64,000 bases of DNA from Periplaneta americana (Eukaryota; Arthropoda; Insecta; Blattodea; Blattidae). The position numbers and the translations under genes are program-made. The first letter of the stretch is position 1, and each line of letters starts with the position of its first letter. The stretch is taken from the NCBI RefSeq assembly GCF_040183065.1, contig NW_027185501.1, forward strand, positions 1,576,001 to 1,640,000, in the 5' to 3' direction. The notes below the pieces were generated by a model that saw only the letters and a list, made by a program, of their open reading frames with translations, was not told the DNA's origin and searched no databases. Below are positions 22,803 to 34,261 of the stretch, piece after piece.

Positions 22803-23571
22803 GGAAACTTTTCCAATTAATTTATTCCAATTAATCGAAATTTGCAGCTTGATCCTTTACTTTTCGCTGATGATTTAGTTCTCATGGCATCAACTGAAGA
22901 TGATTTACAATATTCAGTACACAATTTAAATAAGGTCAGTGAAAAATATAACATGGAAATTAATATTGAAAAATCGAAAATCATGTCATTTTGTGGGAAA
23001 TTCCCTGTACCAAGCAAAATCTGTTTGAATAATAAAATAATAGAAAGAGTAAATACCTTCACTTATCTTGGCTATACACTATCACCTTATGATGAAGTAG
23101 ATATTGCTGAAAAAAATATGTAAATATAATAAAACAATGGGGATGATTAATAAAATCGTGATACCCTCACTAGTACAAAGACACACAAGAATAGGCTTGT
23201 ATAAAACCTTAGCACAGCCAGTATTAAGCTATGGTAGCGAAGCGTGGACTGTGAAGAATAAAGATGTCAGTAGAATAACAGCAAGTGAGATGAGGTTTAT
23301 GAGAGCAACAGCTGGATATACTCGCTGGGATCATAAAAAAAATGAGGACCTAATGCAAGAACTTCAAATAGAACCCATTATACAGTTCATCAGCAAATAT
23401 CAACTTCAGTGGAAGGGTCATCTCGAACGAATGAATCGATGCAGAATTCCAAAAGCACTGCTTCATTACCATCCATATGGCAAAAGATCTCTAGGCCGTC
23501 CAAAGAAGAGATGGACTGAAAATTCTAGTTTGAGACCGTAACAGGCCACTTGGCCTAATACTTGTTAGGAA

Positions 23572-23612
<41 letters not shown>

Positions 23613-23622
23613 GGAAACTTTT
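22803..23622 (+). mobile_element. 5'-truncated RTE-like LINE with (GAT)n tail
   Basis: The body is 22813-23612, flanked by GGAAACTTTT at 22803-22812 and 23613-23622. It encodes the end of a reverse transcriptase: DPLLFADDLVLMASTEDD, YNMEINIEKSKIMSF, FTYLGYTLS, then after a frame change near 23120 LSYGSEAWTVKNKD, RFMRATAGYTRWDHK and LGRPKKRWTEN, a C-terminal tail typical of RTE-group ORF2. The (GAT)n tail spans 23572-23611. Unit 2 of the surrounding duplication lacks it, confirming the insertion. Confidence 0.88.
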
Positions 23623-23861
23623 CTCTGTAACAGAATTTTTTAAATTGATTTCATTTTAAAAATACGTGAGTTTATTTGCAAGAAAGGAAATCAGAAAATT
23701 GTTATTAAATTTTAATTGTTTATTTTACCAACGTAGGGACTGAAATCAAAATTCTGTTACAGACAGTTTGTAGAACATACTTTGCAAATACATTGCAAAA
23801 ACTGTTTGAATCTATCTTTAAAAGCGGTTTAGATATATCGATATATAACTACAACGTCTTT

Positions 23862-24966
23862 GGTTTCTGTAATGGATTCCAAGTTGGCTGCGCGGATGGG
23901 TCGCCTGCGTGGTCACTCACCGTTAATAATGCGCTCTGGTGGCTCCGTGGATGGCTAGCTTGCTGGATTTCGAGGGTAGGTTCCTTGCTATTTTTCCTGC
24001 GTGCTTCTGTGCTGGTTCAGTGTTACCAAAATAGTTGTTCTCCAACTAAATATTTTTTTTATGTATTTCTTAGTTTCTAAGGATAGAATAATCAAATATA
24101 GAACTTTAGTTGTTTTAAGCTTCTTGTTTAATTGCTTTGTTGCAACATTTACTATTGTTAATGTAGAATTTTAGTTGTTTTCCACTTATGGTTACTTTCT
24201 TATTTATCATGAGTGTTATCTAGAGTCTAGACTGTTCTGGGACCTTGGGAGCGAGAAAACAACAGTGCGGATCAACCTCGGGAAGGTCGCAGAAGCTACT
24301 ATTTTAAGGGGAGAGGATGGTATTTTTTAATGAAAAATTACTAAATTTTCAAAAAAAAATTCTTTAAAATACCCTGTGATATGTGTGGATCGTCATTTTT
24401 AAACTTCCTGCATTATGGCTTTTTAAATCACTCGCCCACTTTTATTGTTGTTTCCGGTAAATTAAATTTTCAAAAAATTGTTTTTTTTTTTCTTTAAAAT
24501 ACCCTTTGATATGTGTGGAATACATTGCATAACATTTTGTGGGTATTTGTGCCCTTATCGGATGTTGAGACGTCATTTTTAAACTTCCTGCGCTATGGAT
24601 TTTTAAATCACACGCCCGCTTTTATTGATTTCCAGTGACTTCATTTTTTTTGCTACATTGCCAGACAAAATGTATATAATTTCTGAACTATTAAAGATAC
24701 ATGCATGATATTTAGAACACACATTCTTTAGACTATTAGGAAACTTTTCTCTGTAACAGAATTTTGTTAATTGATTTCATTTTAAAAATATGTGCGTTTG
24801 TTTGCAAGAAAGGAAATCAGAAAATTGTTAATACATTTTAATTGTTTATTTTACCAACGTAGGGACTAATATCAAAATTCTACTACAGACAGTTTGTAGA
24901 ACATACTTTTGCAAATACATTGCAAAAACTGTTTGAATCTATCTTTAAAAGCGGTTTAGATATATC
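23862..24966. repeat. Duplication unit 2 (uninterrupted)
   Basis: It is a direct repeat of unit 1 and contains no MULE-like element or LINE at the equivalent positions (GGTTCCTTGC at about 23981 and GGAAACTTTTC at about 24740). It starts with ATGGATTCCAAGTTGGCTGC. About 1105 bp. Confidence 0.88.
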
Positions 24967-24989
24967 GGTTTTAGTACAATCCTGCATTG

Positions 24990-25066
<77 letters not shown>

Positions 25067-25240
25067 ATTTGGGTCCCCAAATATATATATATTTTTTTAA
25101 TTTTTATTTGGTTGATTGCCACAGCTATGAGCTCTCTACATACAAAAAAATTTATAACTTACACCAAATAGGAAAAAAGTAGCTATGAGCTCCCTACATA
25201 CAAAAAATTAATAATTTACACCAAATAGGAAAAAAGATTT
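24990..25240. repeat. (TA)n microsatellite and a 2 x ~57-bp repeat
   Basis: A TA tract covers about 24991-25061. GCTATGAGCTCYCTACATAC followed by an A-run and a TTTACACCAAATAGG-like end occurs twice, at about 25123 and 25182. Confidence 0.85.
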
Positions 25241-25289
25241 GAAAAATACCATTCTCTCCCCCTAAGAGAGCAAGTCGAAAATTTTGATT

Positions 25290-25735
25290 ATGAATTCCTA
25301 CGGTTGGACCAAAGATCAAGTCAGAACTTTAATTGAGGCGTACAGAGAAGAAACATGTTTATATGCTATACAAACAGCATTGTTAAGACATCTTGGCCCG
25401 TATTTCTACGCAGTAACCATTTTCGGCTCCACATTCTACTCTTTTTAATTTGATCCGTCTCCTCAGCGTTCGAAGCTAGGAAAACAGCAAAGGCTACTAA
25501 ACGTGTTCTTCGTACAGCTTCACATACAGCTTCCATATTTGATGTTTACAAATCGTACCGCGCCAGCATCTCCAACTTCCAAACCGGGATCCAGCCAAAG
25601 AGTTTGTAATACTTCAAACTCTTTGGATCCAGCATGCAAGGCAGCTCGCTTCGTGTGAACGAAAACCATCACCGCAGCCACCACGGCACCCAGCCTGCTA
25701 GCCACCTTGGAATCCATCACAGAAACACGCACCGT
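25290..25735 (-). pseudogene. Harbinger transposase N-terminal remnant (with opposing MADF remnant)
   Basis: On the - strand, MDSKVASRLGAVVAAVM begins inside the terminal repeat at about 25718. Further in, AVFLASNAEETDQIKKSRMW and SRKWLLRRNTGQ (about 25470-25395) give the W..PWLLRRN..G-type motif that precedes the DDE domain of Harbinger transposases. On the + strand, 25292-25385 reads YGWTKDQVRTLIEAYREE plus TCLYAIQTALLRHLG, like the MADF domain (W...V..LI..Y....LY). The two genes of a Harbinger appear to have been joined tail to tail by an internal deletion. Confidence 0.6.
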
Positions 25736-25755
25736 CTGAACCAGGCTTTATATTA

Positions 25756-25890
25756 TGATTCATTCATTCATTCATAGTGTTCTGCCCATGGGCAGGTCTT
25801 TCACTGCAAACCCAGCATTCTCCAGTCTTTTCTACTTTCTGCCTTCCTCTTTGTCTCCTCATATGATCCAGATATCTTAATGTCGTCTTA
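25756..25890 (-). mobile_element. Non-LTR/SINE 3' tail with (ATGA)n
   Basis: On the - strand, CTGGAGAATGCTGGGTTTGC, then GACCTGCCCATGGGCAGAAC, then an (ATGA)n tail. I remember this as a common 3' end of an insect non-LTR family, and the tail form fits. No coding part is attached. Confidence 0.5.
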
Positions 25891-26970
25891 TATTTATATA
25901 TTATTTAATTTATTATTCCGGTTGTAGTTTGTGTAAGACAGACATTCTTAAAACTTAAAACCAGACTCATTGTTGGCAGACACGTCTCCAGCTCAGTGTG
26001 AAATCAGATTTTGAACTGGCGTGATTGTGAATGTGATTGTTTCCGAAGTGTCCAGTACAGTATTATTCTTGACCTACTTCATTCAATTTTGAGGAAATAT
26101 GCCGCGTAAAACTCCATACGTACAAAAGTTGATGTGAAAAAAAAAAATAAATAAAGAATATGTGTTGAAAGATTGAGTGGAAGAAGTTGCCAGTGATAGT
26201 TCGAAAGCTCGATGATTTAAGGTGATATTGAATGCAAAATATTCAGATTTTGCCTAAGAAGTGATAAACACTTTCCATAATTTACTCTATATTCTTATAA
26301 AATTCTCCAGTTCCTAAAGCTGTATAGTTTGTATTTTAAATATGGAAGTGATGTGTTAAGAAAAATCTGGAGTTTTTCAAGTAAAGTTTAGCGGTTTTTT
26401 TATGCTTGTGCAGCGGTAAATGGAATTCTGAGTTGGCAACACTGTTCGGATGATTAGATTCGAAACAAGTATTAGCAGGGAACGTAAACACGTGTGTATT
26501 TGGTGTGTAATATATCAAATGGTAGTTATGCTATGTATATTTTAGATACGAAAGTATGTGGTAACTTCTCCATGTTACTCTTCTTACGAGGTCGAGTTTA
26601 CAGAAATTTAAGTCTTTATTTTATAAGTAGTTATTGTGTCCATTGAAAATCTAACCTATAATGTTGCATGTCAAAAGTTCTGCTGCATTGAAAGTATTTT
26701 ATCTTAACCAGGCGTTTAATATGAAGTTATAAATTTGAAGGTGAATATTAAAAGATAAACGTATCATTTTGAATATCCGAGTACTTTTGAAGGAACACCC
26801 AGAATAGGGAGTTTAAAAATTGAATAGGTCTTATATGTGTACCTTCCAAAGAGTTATACCGCTATTTTGTTTAAAAGTGTTAATATCTCATGCATCTTGG
26901 TGTTTGTAAGTATTACTCCTGATCACATGTATATAACAGATTGGTCATCCCCATGTTAAAAACGGTAACA
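25891..26970. other. No gene seen
   Basis: AT-rich sequence with no supported gene. It ends in the target site of the Jockey LINE. Confidence 0.5.
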
Positions 26971-27139
26971 TATAGAAGAGATTTTTTTTTTTTTTTCATG
27001 AGACTTTTTTTCATAAGTACCAGGTCGAATTTGACCCTTTCCTTTTGAAAGAATTGTAGGAGATCATATGATAAGTTATAACCTAAAATATTTCAAGGCA
27101 ACGTTATCTACCAATGGTAGAGTGAGCAAATTGATACGG

Positions 27140-29777
27140 TCATGTATGAGAAACCGGTATATTTTTACTTATTAGTGGATTTGGATGGTTGTGGAGGGAT
27201 GCTAGAAATTTTGTACGAAGAGTTTTGATATAATCTGAAAAGTATAGTATCCCAAGATCATCATACAGTTGGCTATTTCGGATGAGATAGTCCGCTCCAG
27301 TGATGGTTCTACAGATGGCTCGTTGAAGTCCGTCTAGTCGTTTAAGATGTCGTGTATGTGCTTGAGACCATATTTCACAGCAGTATGTCATGTAGGATCG
27401 AATTAATACTTTGTACAGCATTGTTTTGATATTTAAAGACGTGTAACTCTTGAAAAATGAGTAGAGAAGCATATATCTTTGGAAGGCCTTCTCACGAATA
27501 TGTGTGACGTGATGTTTAAAAGTAAGTCTCTTATCAAGAAGAACTCCAAGATACTTGACGGTAGTTTTGAAAGGTATATTTTCATTTTGGATGGTGAAGG
27601 GCTGAAAGTGCCTCGGAAATCTTCGTGTAAAAACAACTGCTTGCGACTTGGAGGCATTTATCTTGAGACGCCATTTTGTGGACCATTGGGTTATGATATT
27701 TAAGGCTTCCTGCATTTGTAGACAAGCAAACTGAATGTTTATGTGCTTAGTATAAATAACAGTATCATCAGCGTATAGCATAAGTTTACATTTGGATTGA
27801 ATTGGTATATCACAGACATATGCACAGTACAGTGTTGGACTTAAAACCGATCCTTGAGCAACTCCTGCAGTTATTGTGTGAGCGTTAGAGAGATAGCGTC
27901 CGTCTTGAACACGAAAGGTTCTATCTGTAAGATAACTGGCGATAAGTTGAATATAATTTACAGGAATGTTAAGATTGTGAAGTTTATATAACAAACCGGT
28001 GTGCCAGACAGTATCGAAAGCTTGCTGGATGTCAATAAATGTAGCTACTGTATGCTGTCCAAGTTGAAATCCTGTTTGGATGCATCTTGTTATTCTGTGA
28101 AGTGCTTCTCTGGGACTATGTTGAGGTTTAAATCCAAACTGTTCATGGTGGATGGCATTTGGTGCAGTTAAATATGGCTTTAGTCATGCCAGAATGATAC
28201 GTTCAAAAATTTTTTCAAGGAAGTTGGTTGGTTAGGCTGATTGGTCTATAACTTTGGGGTAATGTTGGATCTTTTCCCGGCTTAACTATTGGTATAATAT
28301 GTGCTGTTTTCCATGCTGTTGGAAAATAATTATGATGTAGACATGAGTTGAATATCTTTGTTAAATGTGTTATGGCTCTTTTTGGTAATTTCTTCAATAT
28401 GGCTGGTGTGATTTTATCCGGGCCAGGTGTCTTCTTCGGTGCTAAGTTTCGAATTATGGTCTTGATTTCTTGTGGTCGTATGTGAGGTGTATTTCCAGGT
28501 TCAGGGCGATGTAATATGGACTGTACATGTTGTGATATTGTTGTTGAAAAGTCTTGTAGTGAGGAATGATGATGGGAGGAGAATCGATTTTGGAAGGAGT
28601 TTGCAAGAGCTTCAAGCCTATCAATAGGATCATAATTAAATGTACCACTTGAGTCTTTAATAGGTGTCGATTTTTTTGTGGTAGTTTTTCCCAGCATTCG
28701 TTTTGTAAAAGTCCAGAAGGTTTTTCCTGTAGGCTTAATGTTTTCCACTGTGTCGGCAAACTTATTGATTTTGTAAGTCTCATATTTTCTTCGGATAGCA
28801 CGTTGATACCGATAAAAAGCTCTTTTTGCTTGAGGATCCGCATAAAGCTGCCACCGTTTTCGAGCTTGATTTTTGGCTTTAAGAAGATGTTTTAGTTCAG
28901 TACTACCGTAGATGTTATCTGATGTCTCAATAATCAGTGTAGAGGACGATTCATCGAATGTTTCTATGATAGTGTCAGAAAATATTTGTATAGCGGTGTC
29001 TATTTCAGAAGATTTCAAAGTCGGTAGATTACCCGGGTGCAAGCGTTTCGTGAAGAAATTCCAATTTGTAACTTTCTCTGTAGAAGGTTGACTTGAGATC
29101 ATATGAAAGGGGGCCTTGAAAGTCAAAAGAACTGGAATATGGTCAGAGTCGAGAGCGTTTAAGCAGATTTGTTGTACTGGAGAGTATTTTGTGTTATATA
29201 AACAAATATCAAGTACATCTGGATGATGAGTGGTTATCCAGGGAATTCTCGTTGGTTCTTTAGGTCCTGTAATTGAATAATGATATTGATTTGAATGTAA
29301 TAGTAAGGTTTCACCTTTCGAGGTATTTAGTCTGGAATTCCATGATCTGTGTTTAGCATTGAGGTCGCCACAGAAAATGAAATGTTTGTGATGTGTGATA
29401 AGCAGGGTCAGGTCATTTTTATTGAGTTGAGCATATGGCGGATAATAAACAGATGCTATTAGTATTTCTGTTCCTTCAAGCTGGATGAATATACCAGTGG
29501 CTTCGAGAGTCTGAAAATTTGGAAATATGGCTGTTCGATATGGCATGGAGTTTTTAATGAGTATAGCAGTTCCTCCACCAGGTCGGTTGATTCTGTCTGT
29601 ACGGATAACAGTATAGTTGCGTATACGAAATTTCATGGTGGGTTTTAGATGAGTTTCACTGATACATGCGAGGTCAATATCATAATTAAGGAGCAAGGCT
29701 TGTAGTTCGTAAGTCTGGTGAATTATTCCGTTTGCATTGAAATTTAAGATGTTTAAACCTCTGTGTTTGGAAATCAT
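27140..29777 (-). pseudogene. Jockey LINE ORF2: endonuclease-reverse transcriptase
   Basis: The ATG at 29777 opens MISKHRGLNILNFNANG. The endonuclease has CISETHLKP, GGGTAILIK, FCGDLNAKHRSW and LDSDHIPVLL. The linker KKTPGPDKITPAILK leads to SYRPISL. One frameshift near 28220 and one TGA near 28187 interrupt the finger region. Beyond these come FGFKPQHSPREAL, TFIDIQQAFDTVWH, GVAQGSVLSPTLY, LMLYADDTVIY (catalytic), TKWRLKINASKSQAVVF and KYLGVLLDKRLTF, ending SKNIPVSHT at 27140. Length about 880 residues, normal for Jockey. Confidence 0.9.
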
Positions 29778-29788
29778 TTAGAGGTCTT

Positions 29789-31265
29789 TTATGGATTGTT
29801 GTAATTGAAAAGATTAATGAAACCTTCAATGAATATTATTACCTTGGATATTGAGTCATTTGCATTTTGGATTTTATGAAAAGATGTGCGGATAAGCTGA
29901 ATTGTATGTTGAATGTTCAGTGAGCGTAAGATGTTAACAATATCTTTGAAGGAATCTGATATTGATTCTGATGATGTTGATGTTGCACTTGGAGTATTGA
30001 ATGTTGACTGGAAAGCTTTGGTGTTGCCAGGATTAGCAAGTAAAGGAAAGTCGCTCTGTTTCCATGTTGGTGGAGTAGAACGTTCTTCGGAAAGAATTCT
30101 CCTGTTCCTCATCTTCTCTTGAAGTTCCGCTTTCTTCTTTAGTTGAATGGGGCACTGACTGTAGCTGGCAGTATGTGCGCCGTCACAATTTGCACATTTT
30201 GGGATATGGACAGGACCTTTCAGAGGACATTCGGCGAATAAGTGATTATTTCCACATTTAACACATAGAGTAGGCAAATTACATCGACGTGAAGTGTGTC
30301 CAAAACCCTGACACATGACATTGTGTAATATGTGGACGAGGTCTATATGACTCAATTTTTATGATATGATTGTTAATATCTTGCAATTGGTATATGGTTC
30401 AGGAGTGTTCATTATTTGGAAGTGTAAGTATCCATATGGGGATGGGACGTCGTGTCGGTATGCCATCAGTGTCGTAGCAAGGAACAGTAATTTGACGAAT
30501 GTGTTCTATTTGAAAATCTAAGAGTTCAAGTTCTGTTTTGAGTGTAGCAGATTCTACAAACGCTGGAAGTCCTTTCAGTACTACTTGTAGTAATTTAGTT
30601 TCCCGAGGTTCGTGAGAATAAAACTGAAGGTTTTCAGTTTGCAAGATATTATATAACTTGTCATAATCAGCACGACAACTAGTTAAATATTTAATTCCTT
30701 CAGTAGAGTATGTGATTTTCAGTGGCTGGCTAAGTAGTGACTGCAGTTTTTTATTGTTTGCAAAGAAATTTCCGGCTGGGATATTCTTCACAATTATTGG
30801 CGGCATTCGAGCTGATTTGGGTCTAGAAAAATCTGTGTTGGTGTTATCTTCTTGGTTCCCTACTTGAGGATTTTTTTGGTTTGGTGGTGATATGTCTGTA
30901 TCCATTTCGTGGACAAGAGGATCAAAAACATTTTGTAGTTTGATATCCGGATGTATTAATGTTTCATGAGATAAAGTTGCTTGTGTATCGGAAACTGTTG
31001 AATTTGGTTTGGCTTTGTCCGTATTTAGTTTCTGTTTCTTATTGACATGATCTCTTACTTTACTTTTACTTGAAGTTGCGTTTTCCGCGGGATTAATTTG
31101 TTTGCTAGTTGAATTGGGTACGCGAGTAGGATCACATATAGTCATTGTAGATGTAGGGGTACTACTAGTTGTTACAGATGTTGTGGTTGAGGTATGTGAA
31201 GTCACTATGTTGTAAATGCCAGGTTGGTTTTCGATTAGACACCAGTCTTCAGAATTTTGAGTCAT
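29789..31265 (-). pseudogene. Jockey LINE ORF1: nucleocapsid-like protein
   Basis: The start is taken as the ATG at 31265 (MTQNSEDWCLIENQPG), because the longer open frame only adds a GTG codon upstream. A T/S-rich N-terminus leads into PPIIVKNIPAGNFF and LKGLPAFVESATLKTELELL, ending PIPIWIL (PRE domain). After a frame break near 30380 come QGFGHTSRRC, CVKCGNNHLFAEC and CANCDGAHTASYSQC: three zinc knuckles of Jockey type that bind element RNA. The product would be about 490 residues. It ends eleven bases before the ORF2 start, which suggests coupled translation. Confidence 0.88.
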
Positions 31266-31507
31266 TTTAACAGTCACTACGCTTGGCTCCGAGAGCCAAG
31301 CTAAGGTAATTACTACACAATCACTCGATTATGATCGCGCACGTAACACAAAAATAATGAAGAAATAAAGATATATCTTAAACAAGCACCACACAATGTC
31401 GTTAAACTGTTAAATAATAATAATAATATAATTCCACTAAATATAAACTTGAAAACACTACGCAATTTCGTAAACACAAGACAAGTCGGAGCACTGTATA
31501 GAAGAGA

Positions 31508-32220
31508 ACAACCACCAAGATCGATGCTCCATGCAGTTCAAATGAGAGTCTTCTTCTACTGTCGTTAGATGGCAGCATAGTGAAAGTTGTTGCCTTCAAA
31601 GCCTGTAAGAGTGATCGATCTGTTATATGTGATCTGGGGTAATACATCAACTATTCACACTAATTTAACTTCATTGTAGAACTCATCACAAATTTGGGTC
31701 AATGTAGAGTATCCAACGCCCACTGAATGAATATTTCACACTTTTATCACTGCCAATGCGCTATAAACCAATTTTCGGCAATCTAATGTAAAAGACTGCC
31801 TACAGATATTTGGAAAGTTTCAGAGAAAATTCACAAATTCAATCTTCTAACACGATTTTTTTTGTTTTTAAATAATTAAGTAATTTGCTGGGAGACATCG
31901 TTAGATATAGACCACTCTTACACTAAACTGGAGTAATTTGAGCTTATTAATCAGATATGATTCTACTTACTGTTTTTATACGCTCACCTGTTTTATACAT
32001 ATTTCATTGTTATTGCCCATCCAAAGATCGTTAGGAACGATGAATATTATTTAATATCTCCTATCTTTCTTCAAATAGTGTTTATATGCCATGTTAATTT
32101 TCATTTGTTTTCATAAGTTAACAATCATGCACATTGGTAGCAACACATTAAGAAATTATTTTCCTACACAATCCACGCTATATTCACGTTGTTTTGAAAT
32201 GATTAATCGAAGATGGTTTG
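31508..32220. other. No gene seen
   Basis: AT-rich sequence without supported genes to the right of the LINE target duplication. Confidence 0.5.
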
Positions 32221-32224
32221 CTTA

Positions 32225-32340
32225 TTGTTTATTACAAGCACATTTGTATGTAATTTCTATTTCATACGTTTTTTTTCTATTCATACGTTTTATTACAAGC
32301 ACATTTGTATGTAATTTCTATTCCATACGTTTTTTGTCTA
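32225..32340. repeat. Two-copy tandem repeat, ~62 bp
   Basis: TTATTACAAGCACATTTGTA followed by TGTAATTTCTATTYCATACG occurs at about 32229 and 32291. Confidence 0.85.
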
Positions 32341-32550
32341 TGGTGAATATTATTCATGCTTGTTTCCTGTATTTCTTAAAATAATGTTATGTTTTTATTT
32401 GTCGTTATTTACGTAAAAATGATGCGCCAAAAAATAAATAATACCGGTAATAATAATTTCATACTCATTCCACATCCTATATATTCACATTTGTTTTTCA
32501 GTGATTTATTAAAGAATGTACCGGTATTTAAAAGACTAATAATTTAGAAA

Positions 32551-32798
32551 CATGTTACATAAATCATCCTTGTGCCAAAAAAGAATGCTCCCTGGACCAA
32601 ATTGTCGTATTTTGCAGTGGTCGTCAATACTCGCTGAATTGGGTAATAATATAATAATATAATATAATTATGTTGTACGTAGCATTTACAAACATGTTAC
32701 ATAACTCATTCTTGTGCCAAAAAGAGAATGCTCCCTGGACCAAATTATCGTATTTTGCAGTGGTCGTTAGTACTCGCTGAAATGGGTAATAATATAAT
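32551..32798. repeat. Two-copy tandem repeat, ~136 bp
   Basis: AACATGTTACATAA followed by TTGTGCCAAAAAGAATGCTC and GTATTTTGCAGTGGTCGT recurs at about 32554 and 32690, then leads straight into the 60-bp array. Confidence 0.85.
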
Positions 32799-33098
32799 TA
32801 AGCCCCGATGATGATCCGACATGTAGCAAATGATGTAAAAAGCGGGGTATTGGAGCTGCAAGCCCCGATGATGATCCGACGTGTAGCAAATGATGTAAAA
32901 AGTGGGGTATCGGGGCTGCAAGCCCCGATGGTGATCCAACGTGTAGCACATGAGATAAAAAGCGGGGTATCGGGGCTGCAAGCCCCGATAATGATCTGAC
33001 ATGTAGCAAATGATGTAAAAAGCGGGGTATCGGGACTGCAAGCCCCGAAGATGATCGACTTGTAGCACATATGTAAAAAGCGGGGTATCGGGGCTGCT
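32799..33098. repeat. 60-bp minisatellite, five units with palindromic joints
   Basis: Each unit runs AGCCCCGATGATGATCC, GTAGCAAATGATGTAAAA, AGCGGGGTATCGGGGCTGCA. Because the unit ends ATCGGGGCT and the next begins AGCCCCGAT, every joint forms a 9-bp stem around GCA. The period is 60 until the last unit, which loses a few bases. Being a multiple of three, the array stays open in several frames, but nothing suggests it is translated. Confidence 0.92.
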
Positions 33099-33109
33099 AT
33101 AATTATGTT

Positions 33110-34261
33110 ATGTAGGTTAGATTATGTGTGTAGTATTCTCAAAGGTTAGGTTAGGTTAGGGTAGATTAGGTGTGTAGCATTATATGAAAGGTTAGGTTAT
33201 GTTAGATTAGGTGTATAGTATTATATGAGGTTATGTTATGTATAGTATTATATGAGGTTATGTTTGGTTAGATTATGTATGTAGGTTAGATTAGGTGTGT
33301 ACTATTCCTTAGTATAATTCAAAGGCATTTTCAGTTATTTACTTTTATTCATGCAAATTTGCTGCAAATGTAAAATCGCCAGTAATTTTATTTACCAGAG
33401 TTGGCAACCCTAAACATACATCATTTTTTGCTTTGGAACCACAGATTTTTTTTTTATTTGCGAATTGTTTACTGAGTAGAATTGTGTAAATTTAATTTAT
33501 TGTGCGTGATATATTTATTAATTTGTGCTTTGTGAAGTTATTCCATTTCTCTGTTTAATATGATGAGTTAAAAAAATGCAAAGAAAATCTGTTATTATAA
33601 TATTATTATCTTGTACATAGCAAGATCGATTATTCAATTGATAGGATATTTTATGAGGTCATGACTGAGATATCTATTGTCAATTGCTTTTATTTCTCAG
33701 AAGGCCTTGACTGACGGGTATATAAGGACCGGCACTGTTAGGGGCGGAGGCCGGGGTTTGGGATGGCCCACAAGCAACAAGTTATACTAAATATGTTTAG
33801 TGTAAAACTGGCCTATGTCTCTATAGTGGGCGGGACATAAGTAACATTCACCCAAATTTGTAACAGTTTTCTATGCTATTTCCAACAACGAATGATAGGC
33901 CTACCGTCATTTGTTTATCCGAAAATCTTTACAGTAATTTTAAATTTGGATACTTGGCTTTTCTATAGCACGCAACACTGAAACTTCCAACTTGCATTTT
34001 TCTAAGTTCTACAGTGCGGAAATCTGTGACAGATTAGGTTAGTGTTTTCATATGCCTTCCATATACTATTCTGTGCCAGGTTAGCTTTGGTTATTTTAGA
34101 TTTTTTTTTATATGCTTTACATATACGAATCTGCAACAGGTTAGGTTTGGTTAATTTAGGCTTTTGTATGCTTTGCATATACTAAGTGAAGTGAAATATG
34201 CATTTCGCGTTCATTTCGAAGTATTCTACCTTTTTATTTCACATGTTAAATAATCATTTTT
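33110..34261. repeat. TTAGG-like and other low-copy repeats, no gene
   Basis: 33141-33170 reads GGTTAGGTTAGGTTAGGG, several units of the insect telomere repeat, followed to about 33300 by degenerate AGATTAGGTGTGTAGTATTA repeats. 34015-34190 holds three diverged copies of a roughly 65-bp unit (CAGGTTAGNTTTGGTTA, then TATGCTTTRCATATAC). 33700-33760 is GC-rich. No gene is seen. Confidence 0.6.

Larger units (their letters stand above)
20500..23846. repeat. Duplication unit 1 (interrupted)
   Basis: It is composed of 20500-20619, 22053-22812 and 23623-23846, about 1104 bp once the two insertions are removed. It matches unit 2 base for base over long stretches, starting at ATGGATTCCAAGGTGGCTGC and ending at AAAAGCGGTTTAGATATATC. 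Confidence 0.88.
20473..25747. mobile_element. PIF/Harbinger-like element with internal duplication
   Basis: The terminal inverted repeats match for about 48 bp with one mismatch: AGCCCGGTTCAGACGGTGCG on the left and AGCCTGGTTCAGACGGTGCG read inward from 25747. TTA flanks both ends (20470-20472, 25748-25750), the Harbinger target preference. Near the right end a - strand fragment reads KSRMWSRKWLLRRNTGQ, the HARBI-type transposase N-terminal motif, and a + strand fragment reads YGWTKDQVRTLIEAYREE, typical of the MADF/Myb-like partner protein. The interior contains a roughly 1.1-kb direct duplication, one copy interrupted by two later insertions. All coding parts are truncated, so the element is non-autonomous. 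Confidence 0.8.
26971..31507 (-). mobile_element. Near full-length Jockey-type LINE with 11-bp target duplication
   Basis: The body is 26982-31496 (4515 bp), flanked by TATAGAAGAGA at 26971-26981 and 31497-31507. The 3' poly(A) appears as 15 T at 26982-26996. A 5' untranslated region of about 230 bases ends in a GCTTGGCTC/GAGCCAAGC hairpin just before ORF1. The element has ORF1 and ORF2 eleven bases apart, no RNase H, and only a handful of breaks. It is the youngest-looking long element in the window. Confidence 0.93.

Noticed and set aside
32745-33070. Three overlapping frames of 80-107 codons in the 60-bp minisatellite
   Set aside because: Open in several frames at once because 60 is divisible by three; no start context or domain.
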